Of a stretch of 64,000 nt of DNA, positions 1 to 9,600 are shown piece after piece. The notes under the pieces were generated by a model. The model ran no database searches, had not been told where the DNA came from, and saw only the letters and a list, made by a program, of their open reading frames with translations. The stretch comes from Colwellia sp. RSH04. Lineage in GTDB: Bacteria > Pseudomonadota > Gammaproteobacteria > Enterobacterales > Alteromonadaceae. The translations under genes and the position numbers were made by a program. How positions within the stretch are numbered: position 1 is the first letter of the stretch; each line of letters begins with the position of its first letter. Location: contig NZ_QXIO01000002.1 of the NCBI RefSeq assembly GCF_003545765.1, positions 372,001 to 436,000 on the forward strand, given 5' to 3'.

Positions 1-1
1 T

Positions 2-2167
2 CCATTAGATATTGTTAATAGTCCATGGGATAACTTACCTTCTCCAATAAAAACTACCGCAAAAATCATAGAAAATGGCAAATATATATACGTAGCCTTT
101 ATCGCTGATGATCCAGACCCCAAAAAAATTCAAGGTTTTTTAGGTGATCGAGATACAAAATGGTTTGATGATATTGTGGGTATAAAGTTAGATCCTCATA
201 ATAACAGACGGTTAAATTATGAGTTTTTTGTCAACCCTTTTGGTGTTCAAAATGACGCTATTTTTAATGAAATTACAGGCGAAGCTAACGATTTATGGGA
301 CGGTATCTGGTATTCATATGGAAAAATAACCGATCAAGGTTACCAAGTTGAAATGGCTATTCCTTACAGCATTTTAAATTTTGAAGAAACCGAACAAGAA
401 AAAAAATGGGCGATAGAGCTCGTGAGAAGTTACCCTAGAGAAACACGATTAAGAATCTCTCATGTCCCATTAGACAGAAATAACCCTTGCTGGTTATGTC
501 AATACCCTGAAGCTGTTGGTTTTAAACAAGCAAAAACAGGCAAAAATTTACGAATCACCCCTGCTGTAACAGCAAATAGTGAACAAAGTAAAAACATCTA
601 TGATCCTCAAAGTCACTGGGAAAAAGATAACGATATTGAAGCGGGTATAGATTTACGTTGGGGCATTGATGCTAATACCTCCCTAAACGCAACACTAAAC
701 CCTGATTTCTCAACTGTTGAAGCAGATGCAGGTCAATTAAGTGTAAATACTACCTTTTCATTATTTTATGATGAGAAACGAGCGTTTTTCTTAGATAACA
801 GTGATTATTTTAAATCAAATTACGATCTGGTTTATACAAGAAACATTGCCGATCCTGATTACGGTGCAAAGTTAACTGGGCGTTCAAATGAGCATAGCTA
901 TGGTGTTTTTTTAACGAATGATACTGAAACAAACTTTGTAATGCCTGGCAATCTCAGTGCTAATATTGCTTCACTTTCACAAAAAAGCCACTCAAGTGCT
1001 CTACGTTATCGCTATGATCATGATGACAATTTATCTGTTGGCGTTATTTCGACTTTAAGAAAATCTGATAATTACCATAATTACTTAACGGGTGTTGATG
1101 GTAAATACCGCATCAATAATTCAAACTGGTTTAGGGCACAAGTACTTAGCTCACAAACACAATACCCTGATGATCTTGCAAGTAGCTTTTGTGATGATGA
1201 TTTATCCACATGTACCTATGCAGAACAAGCACTTAGAAGTAAACATGACGATGAATTTTCTGACCAAGCGATTAAACTCGATTTTAATCACGATTCTGAA
1301 TATTGGTTAGCCCATATAGGTCATGAAAATATCGGTGAAGACTTTCGCGCCGACTTAGGATACATGACCAAAGTGGATATGCATAAAAACCAAGCAAGTA
1401 TCGGTCGCCGATTCTATTCAGAACAAGGTAGCTTATGGCAAGAAGCCAAGTTATCTGGTCGTTGGTACAATATTGAAAATGAAAACAATGAATTTATTGA
1501 ACGATACCTTAGTACCAACTTTGAGATTGATGGGCCTAAACAGCTTTATACTGATATTCGCTTAAGCCATGCTGAAAAAGTAGGTTTAAGGCACGATAAA
1601 ACAAGCTTAGCAATTGATGGGAATACCAACCAATTTACTGAAAACCAAGTAAATATCTATGTAAAAGCAAGACCACATCCTCGATTTTACCTGAGTGTTG
1701 ATATGACAGTCGGTGATAAAATTGATTACTACAATGATCGTTTAGGTGAGCTACAAGAGTTTTCAACTAACCTAACATGGAATGCGACGAATCACTTGGA
1801 AGTTGATATCACCCACACTATCAGTAATTTAGATGCTAACAACCTAGTACCTGAACTCGGTGACAATGTTTATACCGCAAACTTAACAGACCTTCGAATT
1901 TCATATCAATTCGATGTAAGAAGTTATTTAAAACTTAGCTTAGTTTATACCGATATAGCTAGAAACAAATTCAATAACCCAGAAATAAACGTTTCTCAAA
2001 AGAGTAAAAACTTATCAAGCCAATTAATCTATGCTTATAAACTGAATCCACAAACGGTATTTTTCTTAGGTTATTCTGATAATAGCTACCAAGATGATTA
2101 TTTAAATGATTTAGAGCGCGAAGAAAGAACATTTTTTACTAAACTAAGTTATTCATGGATGCCATAA
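2..2167 (+). CDS. DUF5916 outer-membrane protein with CBM9-like N-terminus (5' partial)
   Basis: The reading frame is open from base 2 with no stop, so the gene begins outside the window; the GTG at 176 is only the first start-like codon inside and is not the real start. About 721 residues are visible. The first ~110 look like the CBM9-like/DOMON-type domain that precedes DUF5916, and the rest matches DUF5916 in layout: the DEKRAFFLDNSDYF-type stretch, then long alternating aromatic/polar strands to a final ...SYSWMP, as expected of a large outer-membrane beta barrel. The function of this family is unknown; such proteins are common in marine Gammaproteobacteria and Bacteroidetes. Family assignment is from motif memory, not a search. 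Confidence 0.8.
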   Translation, partial: PLDIVNSPWDNLPSPIKTTAKIIENGKYIYVAFIADDPDPKKIQGFLGDRDTKWFDDIVGIKLDPHNNRRLNYEFFVNPFGVQNDAIFNEITGEANDLWDGIWYSYGKITDQGYQVEMAIPYSILNFEETEQEKKWAIELVRSYPRETRLRISHVPLDRNNPCWLCQYPEAVGFKQAKTGKNLRITPAVTANSEQSKNIYDPQSHWEKDNDIEAGIDLRWGIDANTSLNATLNPDFSTVEADAGQLSVNTTFSLFYDEKRAFFLDNSDYFKSNYDLVYTRNIADPDYGAKLTGRSNEHSYGVFLTNDTETNFVMPGNLSANIASLSQKSHSSALRYRYDHDDNLSVGVISTLRKSDNYHNYLTGVDGKYRINNSNWFRAQVLSSQTQYPDDLASSFCDDDLSTCTYAEQALRSKHDDEFSDQAIKLDFNHDSEYWLAHIGHENIGEDFRADLGYMTKVDMHKNQASIGRRFYSEQGSLWQEAKLSGRWYNIENENNEFIERYLSTNFEIDGPKQLYTDIRLSHAEKVGLRHDKTSLAIDGNTNQFTENQVNIYVKARPHPRFYLSVDMTVGDKIDYYNDRLGELQEFSTNLTWNATNHLEVDITHTISNLDANNLVPELGDNVYTANLTDLRISYQFDVRSYLKLSLVYTDIARNKFNNPEINVSQKSKNLSSQLIYAYKLNPQTVFFLGYSDNSYQDDYLNDLEREERTFFTKLSYSWMP

Positions 2168-2219
2168 AAGCTAAAATTTAGTTAGCTTATAAGCTTAACA
2201 TCGTTAATTGGAGACTAAA

Positions 2220-2660
2220 ATGAAACAACACTTATCGTTAATAACAATAATAGTTACTTCATCATTGTTGGTGGCTTGCGTTTCTAATCAGCATCAATCC
2301 TTACCTTCTGTATCAAATGAGCAAGTATTGTTAGGCCAATGGCAAGTAATACAGTTAAACGATATCGGCGTTTTAGCGCAACACTCAGCTTCGTTGATAT
2401 TCACTGATAAAAACAAGTTAACTGGCACAACAGGATGTAATAACTTTCATACAAATTACACCACCAATAAAGAAGCGTTATCATTTTCGATGCTGGCGAC
2501 TACAAGAAAAATGTGTCATGAAAAACTGATGAAGCAGGAAAGTCTCTTTTTGCAGAACTTAGGCGCAGTTAATAGCTACCAAATAAAAGATCAGCAATTG
2601 CTTTTATTAAACAACACGGGATCGACTATATTTACTGCACAAAAAGTCTACATTAAATAA
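2220..2660 (+). CDS. META-domain (HslJ-like) lipoprotein
   Basis: A 146-residue protein with a lipoprotein signal (hydrophobic run then LVAC, Cys at the lipobox), so probably anchored in the outer membrane. The mature part has the META/DUF306 pattern seen in HslJ: GQWQVIQL near the start, then LTGTTGCNNFHTNY and a second region with TTRKMC. I chose ATG 2220 rather than the TTG at 2208 because GGAG at 2210-2213 sits 6 nt upstream of 2220 and would fall inside the longer form. HslJ-type proteins are linked to heat or novobiocin tolerance in E. coli, but the role here is unknown. It follows the DUF5916 gene by 52 nt on the same strand and may be cotranscribed. Confidence 0.8.
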   Translation: MKQHLSLITIIVTSSLLVACVSNQHQSLPSVSNEQVLLGQWQVIQLNDIGVLAQHSASLIFTDKNKLTGTTGCNNFHTNYTTNKEALSFSMLATTRKMCHEKLMKQESLFLQNLGAVNSYQIKDQQLLLLNNTGSTIFTAQKVYIK

Positions 2661-3078
2661 ATCGAGTTGTGGTTAAATAAACCCAAAGTATTCATTGTCA
2701 TCGTTTACGGCTTATCATTTCTAATTAAATGTTAAGTATGAGTAGAGCTTATCTTTAAGAATGTAATTTTAGGCTCTTTCCTAACATGCCAATGTTCGCC
2801 CAAATGTTATTGTAATGAATGTACAAGCAATCGCTATAAATTCAACTTGAAAGATATCACCTGCCCTTGCTTCATTATCGAAAGCTGATGAAGCCTGCTA
2901 TATTTCTCATCAAATCAACAAGTAAAAATTGATCGTTTTAACAATAGACAACAGATATATTAGATAAAGAGCTGAATATTCCATTTTGCTATATAAGTTA
3001 TAACAAAATATCACTTCTTTTTTTGTCATAACTAGCTAACCTTACCCTATTAATAAAAGTAATCCATAGGATTTATAT
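2661..3078. other. Gene-free interval upstream of cysK
   Basis: No convincing coding frame. The AT-rich 3' half should hold the cysK promoter. TTGTCA at 3023-3028 is a fair -35, with only poor -10 matches 17-19 nt downstream (TATTAA at 3048). ATTTTG...CAAAAT at about 2983-3009 forms a loose inverted repeat around TATAAGTTATA that could be an activator site such as CysB, but CysB sites are too degenerate to call by eye. Confidence 0.4.
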
Positions 3079-4074
3079 ATGTCTACAATATTTCAAGATA
3101 ATTCTACTTCTATTGGTAATACACCATTAGTTAAGTTAAACCGTGTCATTAATAGTGAAAACAGCGATGGTCAACCAAGTGCTACTGTTTACGCCAAAGT
3201 TGAAGCAAGAAACCCTAGCTTTAGTGTGAAGTGTCGTATTGGCGCAAGCATGGTTTGGGATGCTGAAGAAAAAGGTTTACTAGGTCAAGGAAAAGAAATC
3301 ATTGAACCAACCAGTGGTAACACAGGTATTGCTTTAGCATTTGTTGCTGCTGCTAGAGGTTACGCTATTACATTAACAATGCCTAATACAATGAGTTTAG
3401 AGCGTCGTAAATTATTAACCGCTTTAGGTGCTAAAGTTGAATTAACTGACGGCGCAAAAGGCATGAATGGTGCGATTGCTCGTGCTAAAGAAATTGAAGC
3501 ATCGAACCCAGACAAATATGTCTTGTTAGGCCAGTTTGATAACCCTGCAAACCCAAAAATTCATGAAGAAACAACAGGGCCAGAAATCTGGCGTGATACC
3601 GAAGGTAATGTTGATATTTTTGTAGCGGGTGTTGGTACAGGTGGTACGTTAACGGGTACAAGTCGTTATATTAAACTTACTCAAGGTAAAGCTATTACAA
3701 CTGTTGCGGTTGAACCAACAGATTCACAAGTGATAAGCCAAGCGTTAGCGGGCGAAGAATTAAAACCAGGCCCACACAAAATTCAAGGTATTGGTGCTGG
3801 ATTCATCCCGGGTAACCTTGATCTTGAAATGGTCAATGCTGTTGAAGCTGTTTCTAATGATGAAGCTATGAATATGGCGCACAGATTAATGAAAGAAGAA
3901 GGTATTCTCGCGGGAATCTCATCTGGGGCAGCGGTAGTAGCCGCTAAACGATTAGCTGAAAAACCTGAAAACCAAGGTAAAAATATTGTAGTTATCTTAC
4001 CTAGTTCTGCAGAGCGTTATTTATCTAGCCCTCTTTTTGCAGAAAGCTTTTCTGAGAAAGAATTAGTACAATAG
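3079..4074 (+). CDS. cysK: Cysteine synthase A (O-acetylserine sulfhydrylase)
   Basis: Makes L-cysteine from O-acetylserine and sulfide with pyridoxal phosphate in the cytosol. The 331-residue sequence follows E. coli CysK almost throughout. [13 protein letters not shown] holds the PLP-binding lysine (K51), [11 protein letters not shown] the substrate/PLP loop, [10 protein letters not shown] the phosphate-binding loop, and [13 protein letters not shown] and the FSEKEL tail are CysK-specific. This separates it from CysM, which lacks the PSFSVKCR context. There is an insertion of about 8 residues ([10 protein letters not shown]) after LNRV relative to E. coli. It stands alone, with its own terminator just downstream. 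Regulation by sulfur supply is likely but not shown by the sequence. Confidence 0.95.
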   Translation: MSTIFQDNSTSIGNTPLVKLNRVINSENSDGQPSATVYAKVEARNPSFSVKCRIGASMVWDAEEKGLLGQGKEIIEPTSGNTGIALAFVAAARGYAITLTMPNTMSLERRKLLTALGAKVELTDGAKGMNGAIARAKEIEASNPDKYVLLGQFDNPANPKIHEETTGPEIWRDTEGNVDIFVAGVGTGGTLTGTSRYIKLTQGKAITTVAVEPTDSQVISQALAGEELKPGPHKIQGIGAGFIPGNLDLEMVNAVEAVSNDEAMNMAHRLMKEEGILAGISSGAAVVAAKRLAEKPENQGKNIVVILPSSAERYLSSPLFAESFSEKELVQ

Positions 4075-4091
4075 TTTTCATAACAACATTT

Positions 4092-4117
4092 AAAAAGGCA
4101 CTTAATTGTGCCTTTTT
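4092..4117 (+). terminator. Intrinsic terminator of cysK
   Basis: The arms AAAAAGGCAC and GTGCCTTTTT pair perfectly around a 6-nt TTAATT loop and end in a T-run, 18 nt after the cysK stop. Confidence 0.9.
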
Positions 4118-4235
4118 TATCTTTATTTATTAATATAAAATTTTAGTTAATAAAATAAGGGTAAAACACTTTCCGTTTCAATACTTTCTACGCTAATATG
4201 TTTTCATTGCGTTTAATATACGAAAGAATAGAAAC

Positions 4236-4667
4236 ATGATGAAGCGTAGATACTTAATTCTCCTTTTAGTTTTAGCATTAACAGGTTGTTTTGAAGAAAA
4301 AGATGAAATAACCGAAGTTGATAACCCTGAAAATGTTGGCGTCGCTTTTTTTGAAGCCCTTTATAACGAAAGAAATGTAAAAAAAGCCGCTAAAGTGTGC
4401 TCTCCAAAATTAGCAAAACTTGTCTTACATTATCAAACCCCGCAAGCAGTCGCGCGTCATCTATTTAATTTATCTTACGATAAGGTTGATATAAAGCCTG
4501 ACGATAGTGGAGTTAAGTTGCGTGAACAGTTTAAAGGCTCGGCTGTTATAACATTCTATTTTGATGGGTATTATCAAGACGATAGAATAAAAAACGTCAA
4601 AAGATTATCATTTGTTCAAATTGGCGGTGAATGGTACGTTGATAAGATATTAAAAGACCCATTTTAA
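4236..4667 (+). CDS. Small lipoprotein, unknown function
   Basis: 143 residues with a clear lipoprotein signal: MMKRRY, hydrophobic run, then LTGC followed by an acidic stretch (FEEKDEITEVD). The mature part (FFEALYNERNVKKAAKVCSPKLAKLV ... FVQIGGEWYVDKIL) has the size and helix-then-sheet pattern of NTF2-like or DUF4878-like accessory lipoproteins, with the final GGEWYVDKI resembling the last strand of that fold. No family was firmly recognised. The start may be ATG 4236 or the adjacent ATG 4239. The DUF1653 gene follows 42 nt later on the same strand. Confidence 0.75.
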   Translation: MMKRRYLILLLVLALTGCFEEKDEITEVDNPENVGVAFFEALYNERNVKKAAKVCSPKLAKLVLHYQTPQAVARHLFNLSYDKVDIKPDDSGVKLREQFKGSAVITFYFDGYYQDDRIKNVKRLSFVQIGGEWYVDKILKDPF

Positions 4668-4709
4668 ATAGTCGTCTTCAAAGACATTAACACTAACTAT
4701 AGAGTAATT

Positions 4710-4916
4710 ATGTTAAAAACTGGCACATACCAACACTTCAAAGGTAATTTATATCAAGTCTTACATCTTGCTAGGCATAGTGAAACAGAAGAGTATTTAG
4801 TCGTGTACCATCCAAAGGAAAGCCCTGAAGATATATGGGTTAGACCATTGAGTATGTTCGATGAAGTAATTTCTAGAGATGGCCAAACCTTCAAGCGTTT
4901 TACTTTTGTAAAATAA
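4710..4916 (+). CDS. DUF1653 domain protein
   Basis: A 68-residue cytosolic protein matching DUF1653 end to end: the opening GTYQHFKGNLYQVLHLARHSET, a central YLVVYHP and the ending W-VRPLSMFDEVI...FKRF. The fold is a small SH3-like beta protein; the biochemical role is unknown. It converges with the acylphosphatase gene, with 27 nt between their stops. Confidence 0.85.
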   Translation: MLKTGTYQHFKGNLYQVLHLARHSETEEYLVVYHPKESPEDIWVRPLSMFDEVISRDGQTFKRFTFVK

Positions 4917-4943
4917 TAGCTTTTCAAAAAGTTAGCACGTGTA

Positions 4944-5213
4944 CTAACCTATAGAGAAAAAAGAATGTTCTTGCCAAGGTATTTTTTTATGTTGAACAGA
5001 AGATACCTCTGCTTGCTCTGGCCCATGAGATAGCCAATCAAGCATTTCATCTATTTTAGCTTGCTCACCACAAATCAACACTTCGACATCGCCATCAGCT
5101 AAGTTTCTAGCGTATCCGCTAAGACCATAATCTATCGCTTTTTGCTGGCTAGCAGCTCTAAAATAGACACCCTGAACTCTTCCAGAAATATGCGCAATGT
5201 AGCTTACGTTCAT
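4944..5213 (-). CDS. yccX: Acylphosphatase
   Basis: Hydrolyses acyl phosphates such as carbamoyl phosphate and 1,3-bisphosphoglycerate. The 89-residue length is normal. The phosphate-binding loop GRVQGVYFR carries the catalytic Arg, and YARNLADG carries the catalytic Asn. It is divergent from rlmI across 129 nt; in E. coli yccX is also next to rlmI (yccW), so the link is conserved though the arrangement differs. Confidence 0.92.
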   Translation of the reverse strand: MNVSYIAHISGRVQGVYFRAASQQKAIDYGLSGYARNLADGDVEVLICGEQAKIDEMLDWLSHGPEQAEVSSVQHKKIPWQEHSFFSIG

Positions 5214-5342
5214 AAATAATCTCTAATCTTGCTCTGTTAAGTTATTATTATCGATTGCACCCTGTCGCTGCATTGACTAAAATCGGCACAAACTTCCTAT
5301 TAGACAGTAATAAAAACTGTCATCAACCATAAGTATAGACCT

Positions 5343-6533
5343 ATGTCATCAAGAATTTATTTAAATGTTGGTCGAGAAAAATCATTAGTTAGAAAACACC
5401 CTTGGGTTTTCTCAAAAGCGGTGAGCAAAATTAAAGGCAAACCCATGCTAGGAGAAACCGTCGACATCTATGATAGTAAAGGGAAGTGGCTAGCAAAAGG
5501 TGCATACTCTCCTGAATCTCAAATACGAATTAGAGTATGGAGTTTTGATGAAAACCAAGAAATTGATCGTCAATTTTTTCATAAAAAGTTACAAAATGCT
5601 CAAAATCGAAGAGACTGGTTCATCGAGCAAGGTAAGCTAACTGGTTATAGGCTTATTGCTGGAGAATCAGACGGTTTGCCCGGTATAACAATTGATAAAT
5701 ATGATAATTTTATCGTTTGTCAATTATTAAGTGCTGGTGCAGATTTTCATCGTTATACATTGGTGGATTGTTTAAAAGAGCTTTACCCTGACTGTCATAT
5801 CTACGAACGCTCTGATGTTGATGTACGCAAAAAAGAAGGGTTAGAACCCGTTACGGGCTGGTTAACAACTCCGCAAGAATCAACCGAATGTATCATTGAA
5901 GAGCACGGCATTAAGATACATGTTGATATTGCTACAGGTCATAAAACAGGTTTTTATCTTGATCAAAGAGACTCTCGATTAGCTTCAGGTAAATTTGCAG
6001 AAGGTAAAAGTATTTTAAATTGCTTTTCATATACCTCAACCTTTTCACTCCATTGTGCAGCAAATGGCGCTAAATCCGTTACTAATGTTGATGTTTCGCA
6101 ACCCGCTTTAGACATGGGTAAACGTAATTTAGCCTTAAATAACCTCCAAGATAAAGACGTTAGCTTTGTTAAAGAAGATGTTTTTAAACTGTTACGTCGT
6201 TATAGAGATGAAAAACAACAATTTGATATGATTATCTTAGATCCTCCAAAGTTTGTTGAATCTATGGCTCAACTTACTGGAGCATGTCGTGGGTATAAAG
6301 ATATCAATATGCTCGCTATGCAGTTGTTAAAACCTAACGGTTTACTATTAACTTTTTCATGTTCTGGTTTAATGGATGCAAGTTTATTTCAAAAAGTTGT
6401 TGCTGATGCTGCATTAGATGCAAAAAGAAATGTTTATTTTGTTGAACGGTTGCAACAAGCTGCTGATCACCCTATTTCATCTAATTATCCTGAAGGATAT
6501 TATTTGAAAGGGCTTGTTTGCCAAGTAGAATAA
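5343..6533 (+). CDS. rlmI: 23S rRNA m5C1962 methyltransferase RlmI
   Basis: SAM-dependent methylation of C1962 in 23S rRNA. At 396 residues it is full length. Residues 1-75 form the PUA domain ([10 protein letters not shown], then GAYSP). A central domain follows, then the Rossmann methyltransferase with [25 protein letters not shown] (SAM loop), DPPKF at 300-304 and TFSCSG, whose C340 is the expected catalytic cysteine of m5C methyltransferases. It is monocistronic and ends in a strong terminator shared with the convergent downstream gene. Confidence 0.94.
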   Translation: MSSRIYLNVGREKSLVRKHPWVFSKAVSKIKGKPMLGETVDIYDSKGKWLAKGAYSPESQIRIRVWSFDENQEIDRQFFHKKLQNAQNRRDWFIEQGKLTGYRLIAGESDGLPGITIDKYDNFIVCQLLSAGADFHRYTLVDCLKELYPDCHIYERSDVDVRKKEGLEPVTGWLTTPQESTECIIEEHGIKIHVDIATGHKTGFYLDQRDSRLASGKFAEGKSILNCFSYTSTFSLHCAANGAKSVTNVDVSQPALDMGKRNLALNNLQDKDVSFVKEDVFKLLRRYRDEKQQFDMIILDPPKFVESMAQLTGACRGYKDINMLAMQLLKPNGLLLTFSCSGLMDASLFQKVVADAALDAKRNVYFVERLQQAADHPISSNYPEGYYLKGLVCQVE

Positions 6534-6557
6534 AACAAGCGCTATAATTAATTTTAT

Positions 6558-6597
6558 AACTAAAAAGGTAAAAGTTAGCACTTTTACCTTTTTAGTT
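6558..6597. terminator. Bidirectional terminator between rlmI and the TSP3-repeat gene
   Basis: A 17-bp perfect stem (AACTAAAAAGGTAAAAG with its complement) around the loop TTAGCA, with A- and T-runs on the two sides, lies between two convergent genes. It can act in both directions. Confidence 0.9.
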
Positions 6598-6630
6598 TTT
6601 AGTTTTTAGTATCAGACTATTAAACAAGCT

Positions 6631-9600
6631 CTATTTACGGTATTTTTTTCTCAATAATACATGACCTGCTAACCACAGAATAAATACCCACGATAAACTT
6701 CCACTACTAGATTTTTCTGGCGTGGTTTCTTTAGCAATGGTTGAGTTTGCAACTATCCCTATACCGCCAGGATCAACAACAACACCATTTGCTACGCCAT
6801 CATTATCGTTAACACCACCATCTTCAATGAATAACCTAAGGCATAAGTGTCCAGCATTCAGTCCTGATTGATACAGTTCATGGTGAGGAGGAGGACATAC
6901 ACCATTAATGGTTTCACTGGAAGCGATGGTATTTTTACTGTCTTCTTTAAAGTCAGCCCAACCATTTGTTTGGTTAAATTTACGGTAAACGCCATACTCA
7001 GGAATTGCTTGCGCTAAAGGCAAAACAATATGTGCTGACGAGCCGAATGGTTGAATGTCGTGTATCTCAAAGTCGAAATAATACCCCTGATGGGTTAGAT
7101 TATCTTGACTAATCAACCCTGTATTATCCAGTTCTAGCTGAGACAAGGCTAAACCATCTGACCGTTGTTGTTGAGCATATTTGCCTAACCTCAGTGATAA
7201 ACCTGGCTCTGTTTCTGCTAACTTTACTACCGCAGAGTTAACATGTAGTGGTTGTAAATATGGACTTTTTGATGTGTCCATAAAAGCCGGTAATCCATCT
7301 AGATCATCGTCCGCAAAACCTTCAGTAATATCATTGACACCATCTCTGTCGATATCAGTTGTCGTCAATCTTGGCAGTGTTTCGAGCAAGCTTATCGCAA
7401 ATGCTTTTGTTTGTGATAACGATTCATTACCACTGTTACTGCTTTCACCACTGTCAGTCACGGTAACGTTAAACTCAATGAGATTATTCGTTTCTTCAGG
7501 AACCGTTATCGTTGCTGGGTCAAAGAAAATTTGTTGTTGATTCGCACTAATTTGTCCATTTAAAAAATCAGGTAATTGCCAATCAATAACGTGAGTATCG
7601 TTTACATTAGAGTCTTCTATTGACAAATTAATGGCAACTTCACCCGCATCTTTAGCGATAGTGTTAACTGTTAGCCCCTGTTGCATTGCTGATAATGTCA
7701 TATTAGGTGCAACATTTCCTTCTGTAATAACAATAACATGTTGAGCATGAACGCCTGAATTTACACCGTTTCCAAGTGTTAGTATTAATTGTTCATCATC
7801 TTCTGCTTGAAAGTCATCAGCTAATGTTACTTCAAGATAGCCTTGTGTGCCCCGCTCTATTGTTATTTTACTTTCAGTAATTTGATAATCCGCATCATCT
7901 GCATTTCCGCTAATAATAACGGGAATATCTAAAGGATAATTGGGTGACTCTCCAGAAAGGACTACTTTTACAATCGCCGTACCACCTTCAGCCACTGTTT
8001 GTTGTCCCGCAAAATTCACTAACGGATGTACATTTAGCACTTGCTCTGATGTCGCTATATTTCCAGCTTCATCAACAGCCCTCCAAGTTATTGGATAAAG
8101 TCCCGAATAAATATTTTTAGCGCCGGTTTCAAAACCTAAGGCAGTTAAATTACAACAGTTTTCGCCATCTTTACCATCAGCGACTGAAATATGCGTTTTA
8201 TTTATCAATTCTGATAACTCAAGCATAGTGAAAGTATGATTAGCGTATAAATGAACTGCTTGTGGTGGCGCAATCACTGGTGGATAGTCATCTAATAACG
8301 GGTTAGTATTCGCTCTAGCTTCTTCTCCATTGGTAATACCGTCAAAGTCACTGTCATAGGTGGCATCAGCTTCTTCTAATGGATCAAAGTTGTACTGCAA
8401 TTCAAAGGCATCACTCATGCCATCACCATCGTCATCTAAATCACTATTATTACCTGCGCCATCACCATCGGTATCAACTTGTTCGTTTGCATCTAACGGT
8501 AAGTCGTCATAAAAATCTAGTACACCATCACCATCATCATCAGTATCAAGAACATTGCCAATACCATCATTATCGGTGTCATCTACTTCATTTGGATCAA
8601 AAGGAAAAGCATCTAATGAATCTATACGCTGATCGTTATCATCATCACTGTCTTCATTATCGCCTAAGCCATCACCATCATTATCACTGACTTCATTTCT
8701 ATTTAATGGAAATAAATCAAGTGCATCAATAACACCATCATTATCATCATCTTGGTCAGCAACATTGCCAATACCGTCATTATCGGTATCCAAATACTCT
8801 AAAGGATCATTTGGAAGTGCATCTTCACTGTCAATAAAACCATCATTATCATCGTCACTGTCTTCATTATTACCGATACCGTCACCATCACTGTCTAGTT
8901 GCTCATTGGCATTTAATCTAAAAGCATCTTGGCTATCTGGTGTACCATCGCCATCATCATCTGAATCTGAGTTATTTCCAATACCGTCTAAATCCGTATC
9001 AAACCATTCAAGCACGTTCGTTGGAAAAGCATCTTCAATATCAATAAAACCGTCATTATCGTCATCACTATCAGTATTGTTACCTAATGAATCACCATCT
9101 GAATCTAATTGTTCAGCACTATTTAATGGGAAAGCATCATAAATATCTAAAACGCCATCATTGTCATCATCATCATCTAAACTGTTAGCAATGGTATCGT
9201 TATCTGAATCGAGATAATCAGCTGGATCTAATGGAAAAGCATCATCTATATCGATAATGCCGTCATTGTCATCATCACTATCGCTATTATTACCTATACC
9301 GTCGCCATCGGTGTCTATAGTTTCATTAGGATTTAATGGGAAAGCATCAATATTATCTAGTACACCATCATTATCATCATCGGTATCCGTATTATTTCCA
9401 ATACCATCGCCATCGGTATCTGTTGTTTCTGACATTTCATCTGGTTTAGCATCATCATCATTAATAATACCGTCACCATCTCTATCTGAATCAGAATTAT
9501 CACCTATACCGTCACCATCAGAATCAATCGTTTCACTCCCATCAAGTGGAAATGCATCGATATCATCTGTAACGCCATCGCCATCATCATCTAAATCTGT

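Noticed and set aside
3079-4074. CysM (O-acetylserine sulfhydrylase B)
   Set aside because: Sequence follows CysK, including SFSVKCR and the C-terminal EKEL tail.
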